Below, piece by piece: positions 36,858-47,519 of a stretch of 64,000 bases of DNA (its first letter is position 1; every line of letters starts with the position of its first letter). The DNA lies in assembly GCA_018398815.1 (NCBI GenBank), contig CM031601.1:25259103-25323102 (forward strand). Direction: 5' to 3'. The notes beneath the pieces are model-generated. The model was not told where the DNA came from. It did no database searches and saw only the letters and a program-made list of their open reading frames with translations. Made by a program: the position numbers and the translations under genes. This DNA comes from Conus ventricosus (taxonomy: Eukaryota; Mollusca; Gastropoda; Neogastropoda; Conidae).

Positions 36858-39800
36858 ATGGATAAAATACGGATATGTTCCTTGAATGTAAGAGGTTTCA
36901 GGAATAAATTTAAACGAGCCGCTATTTTTCGTTATTTAAAAAGTAAAAAAATTGATATTTGCCTGTTTACAGGAAGCTCATGTAACCGAGAATGATGCGT
37001 TGCTATGGGAAAAACAGTGGGGAGGAAAATTATTTTACAATGAGGGTACGAAAAGGAGTCAAGGAGAGATTATTCTAATATCAAAAGATTTCGATGGTAA
37101 ACGTAGATGTTGAACTGGCTCTAGAGAGAATCTAGTTGTGTCAGTCAAAAGTGAACTATATGACTTTAAATTGGCAAATATATATGCTCCAAACAATATG
37201 AAAGATAAAGCAGTTTTCATGACAAAGTTACAGGAAACGTGTGCTGAATATAGTGAGCAAAATCTGTTGTTGCTTGGTGATTTTAATTGTGTTATGAAGA
37301 ACAGTCTTGATATTATTACGGGTCAATGTCATCACGAGTCAGAAGTAAAAGAGTTAAATAAGGTAGTAAGAAATTTGAACCTGACAGACATCTGGAGAGT
37401 TTTCCATAATGAAGAAAAAGATTTCTCCTGGTGCAAGAATAACCCTTTCATTGCTCGGCGTTTGGATTACTGTTTTGTGTCAGAGGAAATGCTACCCTGT
37501 GTGTTTCGTGTGAACTCACGACGGTTGTGCATTCAGATCACAAAGCTCTCATAACGGAACTAAACAATGGTAATTTTGAAAGAGGTCCAGGATACTGGAG
37601 ATTTAACAATAGTTTTTTAAAAGATAATAAGTTTGTTGAAAAGATGAACGATTTATTAGATAAGCATCTCAATGATTCTTCAGATGATGTTTCTTATATT
37701 CGAAGGTGGGATCTATGTAAAGTTGAAATTCGTACTTTTTGTACTGAGTATGGAAAATCACTTGCATGCAAAAGAAGAAATCGTGAATATCGTCTGAACG
37801 CACAGCTTGTGGAAAAAGAAAAGGCATTATCCTGCAATCCCTCTGATATAGGGGTGCAGAAACAGTATCTTAGTTTAAAACAAGAAATAGAATTGTTGCA
37901 GGTTGAGAGAACGAGAGGAGCGCAAATTAGAGCAAGAGTTAAATTGATTGAAGAAGGTGAGAGGAATACAAAATATTTTTGCAATCTGGAAAAGGCTAGA
38001 GGAAAGAAGAAAGTAATAACGAGATTAACTAAAGATTCAGGAGAGATAGTTACAGATCAGACAGAAATTTTGCAAGAACAAGTTTCATTTTATAGGAAAC
38101 TTTATAATCAAGAAACTGTGGAAAAAGATGTTAGGGGAGCAATAAATACATTTATGGAAAATGAAAACTTTCCAAGACTAGACGTTAATGAAGCTGATTC
38201 ATGCGAGGGCATAGTGACAGTGGAGGAAATGACAAGCGCTCTGAAGAATATGAGAAATGGATCTGCTCCCGGCAATGACGGACTGACAATAGAGTTTATA
38301 AATTTTTTTGGAATAAAATATGTAAAACTCAGTCATTCATGGAAGCTTTCCATGTAGGTAAACTGTCATATTCCCAAAGATATGGTGTAATAACTCTGCT
38401 ACATAAGGGAAAAGGTTTAGATAGAGATAAATTAAACAACTGGAGACCAATCACGTTAACTAACAGTGATTACAAATTATTAGCTAAAGTCTTAGCGTTA
38501 AGACTTGGACGAGTCATCACTAGTTTGGTAAATGAAGATCAGGTAGGTTACATCAAAGGTAGAAACATCGCAACAGTCATAAGATCGATTGATGACGTAA
38601 TCAATTACCTAAATAAAACTAACAGCGCCGGCTTTTTGCTCGCTATTGATTATGCAAAAGCATTTGATTCGATATCAAAGAGTTTTTGCTGAAAGTGTTT
38701 GACATTTTTGGTTTTGGACCAGATTTTAAAAAGGGGTATCTATTTTGATAAACGGAAACATGACCTCTGTAAAATCACGGAGGTTGGATTTCCGAGCCTT
38801 TCGATGTAAACTGCGGAATAAGACAAGGTTGCCCTTTCTCACCATTAGCCTTTGTGCTAGCTGTCGAGTTACTAGCCATAAGATTCGGAATAGTTCGATT
38901 GCAGGCATTAAAGTTCCTTTACCTTCTGGGAATAGAAATTCTAGTATAAAGATAAACAAATGGCAGATGACACAACATTGTTTCTCAAAGACCGATATGA
39001 TATGTTTAAATCATTAGAAATCTTGTCATTGTTTGAAAAGTTTCTGGATTAATATTGAATGTTCAGAAAACAAAAGCTCTTATAATGGGAACTATGAAAA
39101 AAGACCCAATCTTCCATTCACAACAGTGAACAGAATGAAAGTTCTGGGAATTTATTTTGATACCAACGAGATGGCGAAGAACATTGATGAAAACTGGAAT
39201 GAAAGAATCGATAAAATGAATAGTATATAAATAATTGGAAAAGGAGAGATCTCTCTATTCAAGGTAAAGTGATTGTTATAAAAACGTTTCTGATAAGTCA
39301 ATTTGTTTATGTAATGCAGTCTATTGGTCTTCCAGATGCAGTGCTGCGTAAAATTAATACAGCGTTATACCGATTTGTATGGCAGAAAAAATTCAGTAAC
39401 AGGAAAGCATTCGAGAAAGTGAAGAGGAAAGTAATGGAATCAAACGTAGACGAGGGTGGTCTGAACATGATCAACATGCTTCAGTTCCAGAAGCTTCTAA
39501 ACTTACAATGGATGGGAAAATTATATAACGCCAAAGAGAGTGAAAACTGGAGGTTGATCCCATTGTGGCATTTGAGCAAACTGGCAAACGGAGGTAATTT
39601 CTTCAATGTAAACACAAGGACAAAGGATATGCAGGGTATTGATAGAATTGAAAATGAATTCTGGAAAGACATATTTGCATGTTATCTAGACAACAAAACT
39701 ATAAGTAAACAAAGTGAAATAAACAGTGGTAATTTCCAGTCACAGCTTCTCTTCAACAACTCTCTCATTAAATACAAAAATAAAGTACTATTCTTTCCAA

Positions 39801-40549
39801 ACATGGCATAATACAGGAATTGAACAGATGAAAGATATAATCCTCAGAACGAACATAGACTTCTGTCTCTCGAGGAAATACAGACTATGGTTGGGCGAAG
39901 CAAGGCTAACATTATTTTTGAATATAATGCCCTTATTAACTCTATTCCCAAAGAGTGGTTTCAATGGATAGAGAGAGGAGATCATTGCACAATCCGACAG
40001 GATTGTGAGCAAAACATTTTAATGCAAAACCAAAGAACATCAGGAAAATGTTATCCAAAGACAACGTAACAAATTTACCAACGGCCCATTATTTCTGGGA
40101 AAGGAAATTTGGTTACACCCTAGACAAACAGGCGTGGTCTAGGGCTAAAGAAACCACCAAAGAAGTGCGACTCAGAGTCCTTCACTGGAAAGTGTTGCAT
40201 AATATTTACCCTACAAATATAATGTTTAAACAAAATGAAAATACGAGAAAATAATCAATGTTCATATTGTGTTGATAAGGTGGATTTTATTGAACATTTT
40301 TTCTACAATTGTCCAGTTGTAAAGAATTTTTGGAATTTTATTGAGCAAAAAAATTATGTAGACACAAGTATTAAGCTAACGTTGTCAGTCACTGACGTTC
40401 TGTTTGGTGTGAACAATTCATTCTTCCCACGTGGAAAATATGTATTCATAAACCTCATTCTATTGATTGGGAAAATGTCCATAAGCATTTTTAAAAGACA
40501 CAGTCTGCATTCTCATTGCAATCAATCTTTGAAAAAGAATTCAACATAA
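36858..40549 (+). pseudogene. LINE-K ORF2: endonuclease and reverse transcriptase
   Basis: The start is chosen at ATG 36858 (MDKIRICSLNVRGFRNKFKR), the typical endonuclease N-terminus. It continues with ANIYAPNN (about 37170), LLLGDFNCVM (about 37270), a HSDHKAL catalytic end (about 37530), a long Lys/Glu linker, RNGSAPGNDGLTIEF (about 38255-38295), an AIDYAKAFDSIS catalytic block (about 38645), CGIRQGCPFSPLAF (about 38812-38855), an ADDTTLF catalytic box (about 38960), VLHWKVLHNIYPTN-type sequence (about 40175-40220) and a terminal CSYCVDKVDFIEHFFYNC zinc-like motif (about 40260-40312). At least six frameshifts or stops divide it. LINE-J is its closest relative in the window. Confidence 0.9.
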
Positions 40550-41007
40550 GGAGCTAGTCTATATTTCACTTCATCTTCCAGCTTCTTCGACCCCGTCCAC
40601 GCCCCCCCCCTCCCCCCCCCTCCCCCCACCTTCTCCGGCGCTCGCTGTCCTTTTTCTCTGCCTTCTTTTTCTCTTTTGGCCTGTGTCGGTTCATTAGTAG
40701 CTGGCTCTCTCTCTCACACGGTTATTTATAATCACTTTTAGGTCATGTTTCCAAGTTTTAAATCATTATTTCATTTATTATTTCATTTATTAACGTATTT
40801 CATTTCCTTTCGGGTGATGGGATGGGAGTGGCGGACGATCGTGATTCACTGTATCTGTGCATATTCTTTCTAGAACCATGTATATTTGCGGATAAGATTT
40901 ATTAACTTGTATGCCTTTGACTTTCGACGAATGATTTCGTAGGACCACAGATTGGTGCGCGCGCGCGCACGCGCATACACGCACACAAGCACACGTACAC
41001 AAGCACA

Positions 41008-41058
<51 letters not shown>

Positions 41059-41555
41059 TCACTCACTCACTCACTCACACGCACACACACGCGCGCACTC
41101 ACGGATACTTGTCTCGCTGACGGTCCTTCCTCACGTCCTCCTTGCAGCCACATCCCCCCCCCCCCCCCCCAAATATTTCATCATATCTTCTTCATTGCAA
41201 GGATGGCGTTTCCGGGAACTGGCAGGTGCGAGACTACTTATAATTGAAGTACACAAAATTTATTGATCCTTTTGTTCCATGTTCGCTCGCTCCTTCGGAC
41301 TTGTGAGTTGATTTTAACGTGGTGACAGCCCTGGTGTGGCCCTTTGCGGTCGGCTGGGCTGTGGGCAACATTATCTTATCTTATCGTTCCTTCGGTCATT
41401 CTTGGATGTTTTTCATTTTTTCGTTCCAAGGAGGGCTTTCGGGAACATTTGGACACACGGAGAAGAACGGATCGGATCGAGGAGGCGAAGGGAAATCTTT
41501 GTTGTATTCAGTCTATTCAACCAGGTCACAATAGGCCGGAAGAACCTGTTTGTCC

Positions 41556-41602
<47 letters not shown>

Positions 41603-41766
41603 GAGCAGACATGATCAGAGTGAGAGTGCCAGTACACCACACATTAGAACATTAACAAACCCAGACACTTTGTATCAAATGCCAAAACACTAAAATCAGC
41701 AAACGTTTGTCCATTTTGAAAGAGAACATACATACTATGCATGGTGTGTATGAGACTGGTTGTTAC
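40550..41766 (+). other. LINE-K 3' region with simple repeats
   Basis: This holds C runs (about 40602-40627), CA/CACT repeats (about 40961-41092), a run of about 42 T (41559-41600) and a 165-bp block between that T run and the terminal A run. No coding evidence. It is assigned to LINE-K because it lies between ORF2 and the poly-A tail next to the target duplication. Confidence 0.6.
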
Positions 41767-41793
41767 AAAAAAAAAAAAAAAAAAAAAAAAAAA
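41767..41793 (+). other. LINE-K poly-A tail
   Basis: 27 consecutive A ending one base before the right target duplication. Confidence 0.85.
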
Positions 41794-41794
41794 C

Positions 41795-41808
41795 AACAAC
41801 TAATACTT
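41795..41808. repeat. Target-site duplication, right copy (AACAACTAATACTT)
   Basis: Perfect match to 35563-35576. Confidence 0.88.
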
Positions 41809-42907
41809 TATTCCGTCCATAATACCATACCTCATGTTCAGAGACATAGCCGCCATTTCTGAAGATGACAATATTTGGCTTCTCTAAATTCACGATTTAA
41901 ACCAAGCCTTTTTGTCATGTCATGCAACACATTAAATTGGGTTTGCAAGCCTGTGATCGAATCGGAAACTAGAATAATATCATCGGCAAACATAAGAATA
42001 AGAATTTTTTTTTAAAATCAGAATAAGCTGAATTCCATGTCTTCCTCTTTGGATGATTTCTTCCGCCAATTCATTTATGAACAGAAAAAAACAGGACAGG
42101 ATTGCATTTTTCTCCCTGTTTTAAACCAATGGGGCACGTGAATGCTTCAGTCAGATCATCTTCAACTCTAACGTTTGCTTTTACAATGTTATAAATAACA
42201 GTTATAGCTGGTACATTTTCCCTCGAATACCCTTTTTCTTCAGGACGGCCAATAACTTCGAGCGAGCGACAGAATCAAAGCTTTTCTAAAATCTATAAAT
42301 CCAACATATAATTTTTGTGTAACAATAATTGTTTCTGCACCATGGCAAACAACGTAAAAATATGATCAACAGTGCTGTATTTTTTCTGAAGCCTGCTTGA
42401 CAATCGTTTATTACATTATTGTGTTCGATCCATTTGACAATCTTTCATTTAATATAATTATGACTGTATAGCTTATGCAGACATTCAATGACGAAATACC
42501 GCGATCATTATCAGGTAAGCTCCGATCGCCTTTTTTTTAAGAGAGGCTGTATAAAGGCTTCAGATCAGACCACTGTAACGGATAGGTTCCTGAGGTAAAC
42601 ATTACGTTAAATAATGCAACTAAAAAGGAGCAATTATGGTGATAAAAATTTTTAAACTTCGCCTGTGATCCCATCAGCACCTGCTGCCTTGCCATTTTTT
42701 AACGAACGCACGGCATCAAAACTTCATTCTCTGCTATATTTGACTCAAGAGAATCTGTGTTCACGTGCTGACCGTCATCCTCGGTCAACTGGCCGTTATC
42801 ATTCTCTTCATTACCTTCACTGTCCACAGTATTTGAAACGTTGTCAGAATTTGACTGAAATACTTGGGGAAAATGTGAGTACCACTGCTCTTTACTAATG
42901 TTAGTAA
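41795..42907 (-). pseudogene. LINE-B reverse transcriptase (5' portion of split copy)
   Basis: On the minus strand the order is: acidic linker, a finger region eroded near 42530-42680, QAGFRKKYSTVDHIFTL (about 42350-42410), a DFRKAFDSVARS catalytic block with one shift (about 42265-42300), GLKQGEKCNPVLF (about 42095-42140), MFADDIILVSDS (catalytic box, about 41965-42000) and IVIFRNGGYVSEHEVWYYG (about 41820-41875). The RT is broken at 41795 by LINE-K and resumes at 35562. It is the same family as LINE-A (FADDIILLST, IVFRKGGYL). Confidence 0.85.
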
Positions 42908-44265
42908 CTACAGACGTTTTAGAAATACAAGATCGCAACTTATTCCAGAATCCTGTTGGATTATTGATATTTGCATGTAATGCCTGCAAATGTCGACGTG
43001 TGGTGGTTTTTTCTTTTTAATCCTCAGGAGCTCTTTATATTCTCTTCGTTTCTCGTTATATGCAGTTCTTAAAACATCATCATCCCCATATCTGTAATAC
43101 TGTCTCAAATCACATCTAAGTTCCTTTCTGCATTGACTACATTCTTGGTCGAACCATGGGTCTGATATTCCTTTTCCTACTGTTATCGTTTTCTTCATAC
43201 ATAAAAAAAGCACTGAGCAACGCTTCGTTAAATATCCGAAGAGCTTCCTTAATATCAGTATTTATTAAAGAGGATGTTGTCCCTAAAATGCTTTTAAATT
43301 CATTCGATGTATATTCTTCTTAATATCTTCAAATTTGTTTTGGTCCCAGACAATTTTTTCCAGCTTAAAACTGCTCGCTTTTACGTTTGTTTCCTCATCA
43401 ACATTAACCTGTGAGTTAAACACAACTTCAACAGGCATGTGTTTTGATTCAATTTTGAGACGAACATTCAGTGAAACACAAAACTTCAACAAACATCGTG
43501 ACACAATAGCGTAGTCAATAATACTACATCCGCCTGGTGACACATATGTAAAGTGACCAAAATCCTTCTCATTCTTGACAGCGCCATTCAAAATAAAAGA
43601 TCAAAACAGCCACAAACATTCATTACACAATTACCAAACTCATTTATCACCTTATCTTTTGAAGTACGGCTTAATTCCCGTTCATCATCATCTTTCAGTG
43701 GTACACCTTCACTCCAATCATCATCCCCTTCTTTCCCATTCAACCCCCAGTGCGTGCACCTTCACTCCAATCATCATCCCCTTCTTTCCCATTCAACCCC
43801 CAGTGCATGCATTGAAATGCCCAATCAAGAGAAAAGGCACATTTCCAAAAGATTCAAACAAATCCATTATGGATGTTCTATAATCGTAATACCGTTAGAT
43901 AAATCCGTGTTGCGGTAATAGTCAGAAGAGCTAGGAGGTACATATGCACGACTAGCATCACTGGTTGTGTCTGTGCCAAAAATATCTTTGGACAGTTTCA
44001 ACACAATTATATTATCGTATTCAGTCTTCACTTGTTCAACGTGCTGTGAAAATTGTTTCTTGATAAGGAGCGCTAAACCTCCCGATAACCTTGCTGCAAT
44101 GCCATCAGACAGTTTGATAACTGGTACAATAAAGTGTCATAGTTCGGAAATAAGTGATCAGGAAAATGGGTGGAAAAAAGTTTTAACGAGTAAACAAAAA
44201 TCAAAGTCTTTTAAATAAGAGCGTATTTCCTGGTCAAACACACTGGAAATACCTTCAATATTATT
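42908..44265 (-). pseudogene. LINE-B endonuclease domain, 5'-truncated element start
   Basis: Minus-strand landmarks are FDFCLLVKTF (catalytic Glu replaced by Lys in this reading, about 44190), ARLSGGLALLIKKQF, RAYVPPSSSDYY (about 43910-43950), YVSPGGCSIIDYAIVS (about 43510-43555), IESKHMPVEVVF (SDH motif degraded, about 43430) and DPWFDQECSQCRKELR leading to the RT linker. The GDMN motif region is disturbed by a 53-bp tandem duplication (43704-43809). The element starts at about 44265, inside the endonuclease, next to ATT/T repeats, so ORF1 is absent. Confidence 0.8.
43704..43809. repeat. 53-bp tandem duplication inside LINE-B
   Basis: CACCTTCACTCCAATCATC and the following sequence to CCCAGTGC occur at 43704 and again at 43757, nearly identical. 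The duplication is not a multiple of three and shifts the frame. Confidence 0.85.
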
Positions 44266-44470
44266 ATTATTATTTTTTTTTTTTTTCAATGTTTTTTTTT
44301 TTTTTTAATTCAAATAATCTCATACAGTACAACACATTGGAAAAAAAAAACAGAATAAGAAGAATAGAACAGATCCAAAACAGACGACATATCAAGAGGA
44401 AATCAACACACTAAACACAACTACAATACCATTCTACATTTTTAAAACACCGGTTATAGCCTCTTTATGT
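44266..44470 (-). mobile_element. Possible short A-tailed retroelement 3' end
   Basis: On the minus strand about 160 bp of unique sequence ends in GTACTGTATGAGATTATTTG, A runs (44284-44306) and AAT repeats, abutting the truncated 5' end of LINE-B. This looks like the 3' end of another retroelement copy. No target duplication was found, so the call is tentative. Confidence 0.35.
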
Positions 44471-44471
44471 G

Positions 44472-44473
44472 GT

Positions 44474-44535
<62 letters not shown>

Positions 44536-44862
44536 GGGGTGGGGTGGGGGAAGAGAGCACATGAGGCAAGCCTAATGCATTATGAAATTCTACATATTTG
44601 TCTTTGTTTTCTTTATATATACATATAAACATACACACATACACATATGTATACACATATACATATACATACATACATATACATACACATACATGTACAT
44701 ATACATATATACACACACATACATATACACACAAATATATACATATATATATACACACACACACATATATATATACAAATATATATATACATATGTATAC
44801 ACACACATACATATATATACACATACATATACACATATATATACACACACATATATATAATA
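44472..44862. repeat. GA microsatellite and CATA/TATATG repeats
   Basis: GA repeats at about 44472-44526 and impure CATA/TACACA repeats at about 44617-44862. The latter begins right at the LINE-C 3' end. Confidence 0.92.
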
Positions 44863-44869
44863 TGGCTCT

Positions 44870-47035
44870 GTAATATGTCCAAAGGGGCTATTTTAGGCTG
44901 TGTAACAGTTTTAGGTGCTATAATCATACTTCTACTAGTATAATGTACAATGTCATAATCATTCGTAATTCATTCTCGGTCTGCTAACATCGGCGTATAT
45001 GGGTGCCATTTGGAAAGGAAATCGTTATACACAAAATTTTTTCGAGCAATGTATTCTTCAGTTTTATATCTGTATTTTAGCTTATTAAGAAATACTTGTA
45101 GTCTGGGTGATTTCTGTTCTGTTCTACACTGATATAAATAGTGTTTTGCAAATAATACAATGAAATAAAATACATGGTCTATATGTACATCTTTATCAAA
45201 TCCAAACTATGGCTAATGGTTCAGTTATCTGCAAATTATATGCACACATACATTTTTCGTTCATCAAAACCACGAGGCGTTTCCCAAAAACGTTGTATGA
45301 CTGTACAATACCAAAACATATGTGTGATACTGTCCTTAACAGAGGTACAGAAAGTACAAACATCACTATTCAATATACCCATTTTGTTCAGCACAACATT
45401 AGTACCAAGACATCTGTGTATTATTCGTAACTGTAACCATTTCATTTTATATCAGATATTTTACTCACATAAAGAAAACAGTTTTTCCAGTCATTTTCGA
45501 CGTTCAGTTTAATATCCCAGTTAGTACAGATTTTCGGGTGTGTATGGATATCTATAAAAATGTCATAATATAATCTTGACCCTTTACAAACTGACGTTAA
45601 CTTTTTGTAACATACATGCATATTTAAACATTTATTAGTATTTTCAACTTTGATTTTTGTTTTTTGTATATATTCCATTATAGCTGCTTTAAAGCCAGAA
45701 AAAGTAACAAAATTAATGTTTACATCATACTTTTGTTTAAATTGTTCGTAAGAAATAAACTGGCCATTGTCAAGCAAAAAATTAGCAATGCAATATATGC
45801 CCTTGTTGATCCATGCTTTTCCCAAAATACACTTTCCCCCAACTTGTATTCTGTTTGTATAAAAGACTGGTTCCGCAAGGAGTTCATACGAAGTCTCACA
45901 GTTAACTTTGTAGAAAAATTGTTTGTACGCCATAAATACTTCTGTCCAAAATACATTTGATTTACAGAAGGAAGAGAGTATTTCTGGTCCATATTTCTCA
46001 ATATCGCTTAAAAGTGGAAAGTTAGATGTTGTAATAGTTTTCCATTTTGTGGTGTGTAGTCTGAACTTTTTGCAACCACGTCAATTTTAGGGAAGAAGCA
46101 AACGTTTTTAATTCTGGTAGTCCTAGACCACCATTTTGGATACTTTTGTGAGCAGTTTTTCTCTTTATTTGTCTGGCTTTTTATTCCACACAAATTTGTA
46201 ACAGTAATTTTGTAAAGTCTGAAAGAAAGTGTCAGGTGGGTTAGGTAGTAGCATCCACAAATGGGTGAGTTTTGATAAAATAAGCGATTTTAAAACTGCT
46301 ACCCTGCCCAAAGGAGTTAGTTGTCTTCTCACCCAAATCTTGAACAAATGTTTCACGTCTGCTAATTTTTCAGAATAATTAATATCTGCACAGTTTTGCA
46401 AATCGTTGGTGAACCAGATTCCAAGAATTTTAAAATTTTTGTGGGTTCCACTCCATACCTAAATGGTCCATGTAACGAACAGCAGAATTTTTACAGCTCC
46501 CCAACCAAACAGCACTAGTTTTTCCAGGATTCATATATAACCCCGATATACGACCAAACATTTCCAGTACGTTATACATGTTTCAAATGATTTTTTGTCG
46601 CCTGCTAAAAGAAATTCCGTGTCATCTGCATATGAGAAAGCTTATGTTCAACTGTATCTATAACTATTCCACGTATGTTTACATTTTCCCGAATCATTAG
46701 TGCTAGAATTTCAACACATAATAGGAATAAATATGGCGATAGTGGATCACCTTGTCTGCATCCGCGGCCTATCTCAAACCAACTAGAAACTTGACCATTA
46801 ACAAGGACAGATGAGTTGATATTTTTATAGAATGTTTCAATCCATTTGCAGAGCCCGGCTGAAATCCAAACGCTTTCAATACTTTAAACATAAAATCCCA
46901 GCTCACTGAATCAAATGCTTTCTCGAAGTCAATGTTTAATAAAAGCCCTGGTATACCTTCAATATTATAAGTTACGAACTTTATGTTTTTCGTGACATGG
47001 ATCTGGCCGTGTCCCTATAAGCTGGCCTGCTTGGC
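44870..47035 (-). pseudogene. LINE-C: 5'-truncated L1/Tx1-like LINE, RT to 3' end
   Basis: Minus-strand order: GLLLNIDFEKAFDSVSWDF (catalytic Asp block, about 46890-46950), CRQGDPLSPYLFLLCVEILA (about 46700-46765), a degraded catalytic box (HMQMT, about 46630), VRRQLTPLGRVAVLKSLILS (about 46270-46330), YCYKFVWNKKPDK, an LQLRIIHRCLGTN block and CTFCTSVKDSITHMFWYC zinc-like motif (about 45320-45440), and a C-terminal LFAKHY region (about 45120). The family differs from LINE-K in sequence but belongs to the same L1/Tx1 side. Endonuclease and ORF1 are missing. The 5' break coincides with the edge of a 50-bp minisatellite. Confidence 0.87.
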
Positions 47036-47040
47036 ATTTT

Positions 47041-47510
47041 CCACCTGCCACTTCATGAATGGCGGTTTGCCGTGTGCATGCAGAGTTCATGCAGGAGGCA
47101 CTTCATAAATGGTGGTTGGCCGTTTGGAGGTAGAGTTGGTGCAGGAGACACTTCATGAATGGTGGTTTGCCGTTTGGAGGTAGAGTTGGTGCAGGAGGCA
47201 CTTCATGAATGGCGGTTTGCTGTTTGGAGGTAGAGTTGGTGCAGGAGGCACTTCTAAATGGCGGTTTGCCGTGTGCAGGCAGATTTGGGTGCAGGAGGCA
47301 CTCACGAAGGGGGTTTGCCGTTTGGGGGTAGATTTGGTTTGCAGGGGCACTTCATGATGGGGGTTTGCTGTTTGGAGGTAGAGTTGGTGCAGGAGGCACT
47401 TCCTGAATGGTGGTTTGCCGTTTGGAGGTAGATTTTGGTGCGGGAGCACTTCATGAATGGTGGTTTGCCGTGTGGAGGTAGAGTTGGTGCAGGAGGCACT
47501 TCTATGGGGT
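47041..47510. repeat. 50-bp minisatellite, about 9.5 units
   Basis: CTTCATGAATGGTGGTTTGC starts at about 47051, 47101, 47151, 47201, 47251, 47301, 47350, 47399, 47449 and 47499. The unit continues CGTTTGGAGGTAGAGTTGG and TGCAGGAGGCA. A few units have 1-bp deletions. Open frames through it on the minus strand encode Asn-His-Cys-rich repeats that shift frame because 50 is not a multiple of 3. Confidence 0.95.
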
Positions 47511-47519
47511 TGCAGGCTG

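Larger units (their letters stand above)
35577..41794 (+). mobile_element. LINE-K: L1/Tx1-like LINE inserted into LINE-B
   Basis: The element begins GAGCAGCCGTGTCGAGCGG after a 14-bp target duplication and ends in 27 A plus one C before the second copy. It contains a 5' UTR (to 35746), an ORF1 with RRM-like region and two zinc knuckles, an ORF2 with endonuclease and RT, and a long 3' region (40550-41766) holding simple repeats. Target duplications, poly-A tail and ORF1/ORF2 order are hallmarks of L1-superfamily retrotransposition. At 6.2 kb it is probably full length. Multiple frameshifts are present. The 3' region may include secondary insertions. Confidence 0.88.

Noticed and set aside
47041..47510. 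CRISPR-like array
   Set aside because: Units are contiguous 50-bp tandem repeats with no unique spacers, in a eukaryotic context. The same holds for 63489-63626 and 17766-18065.
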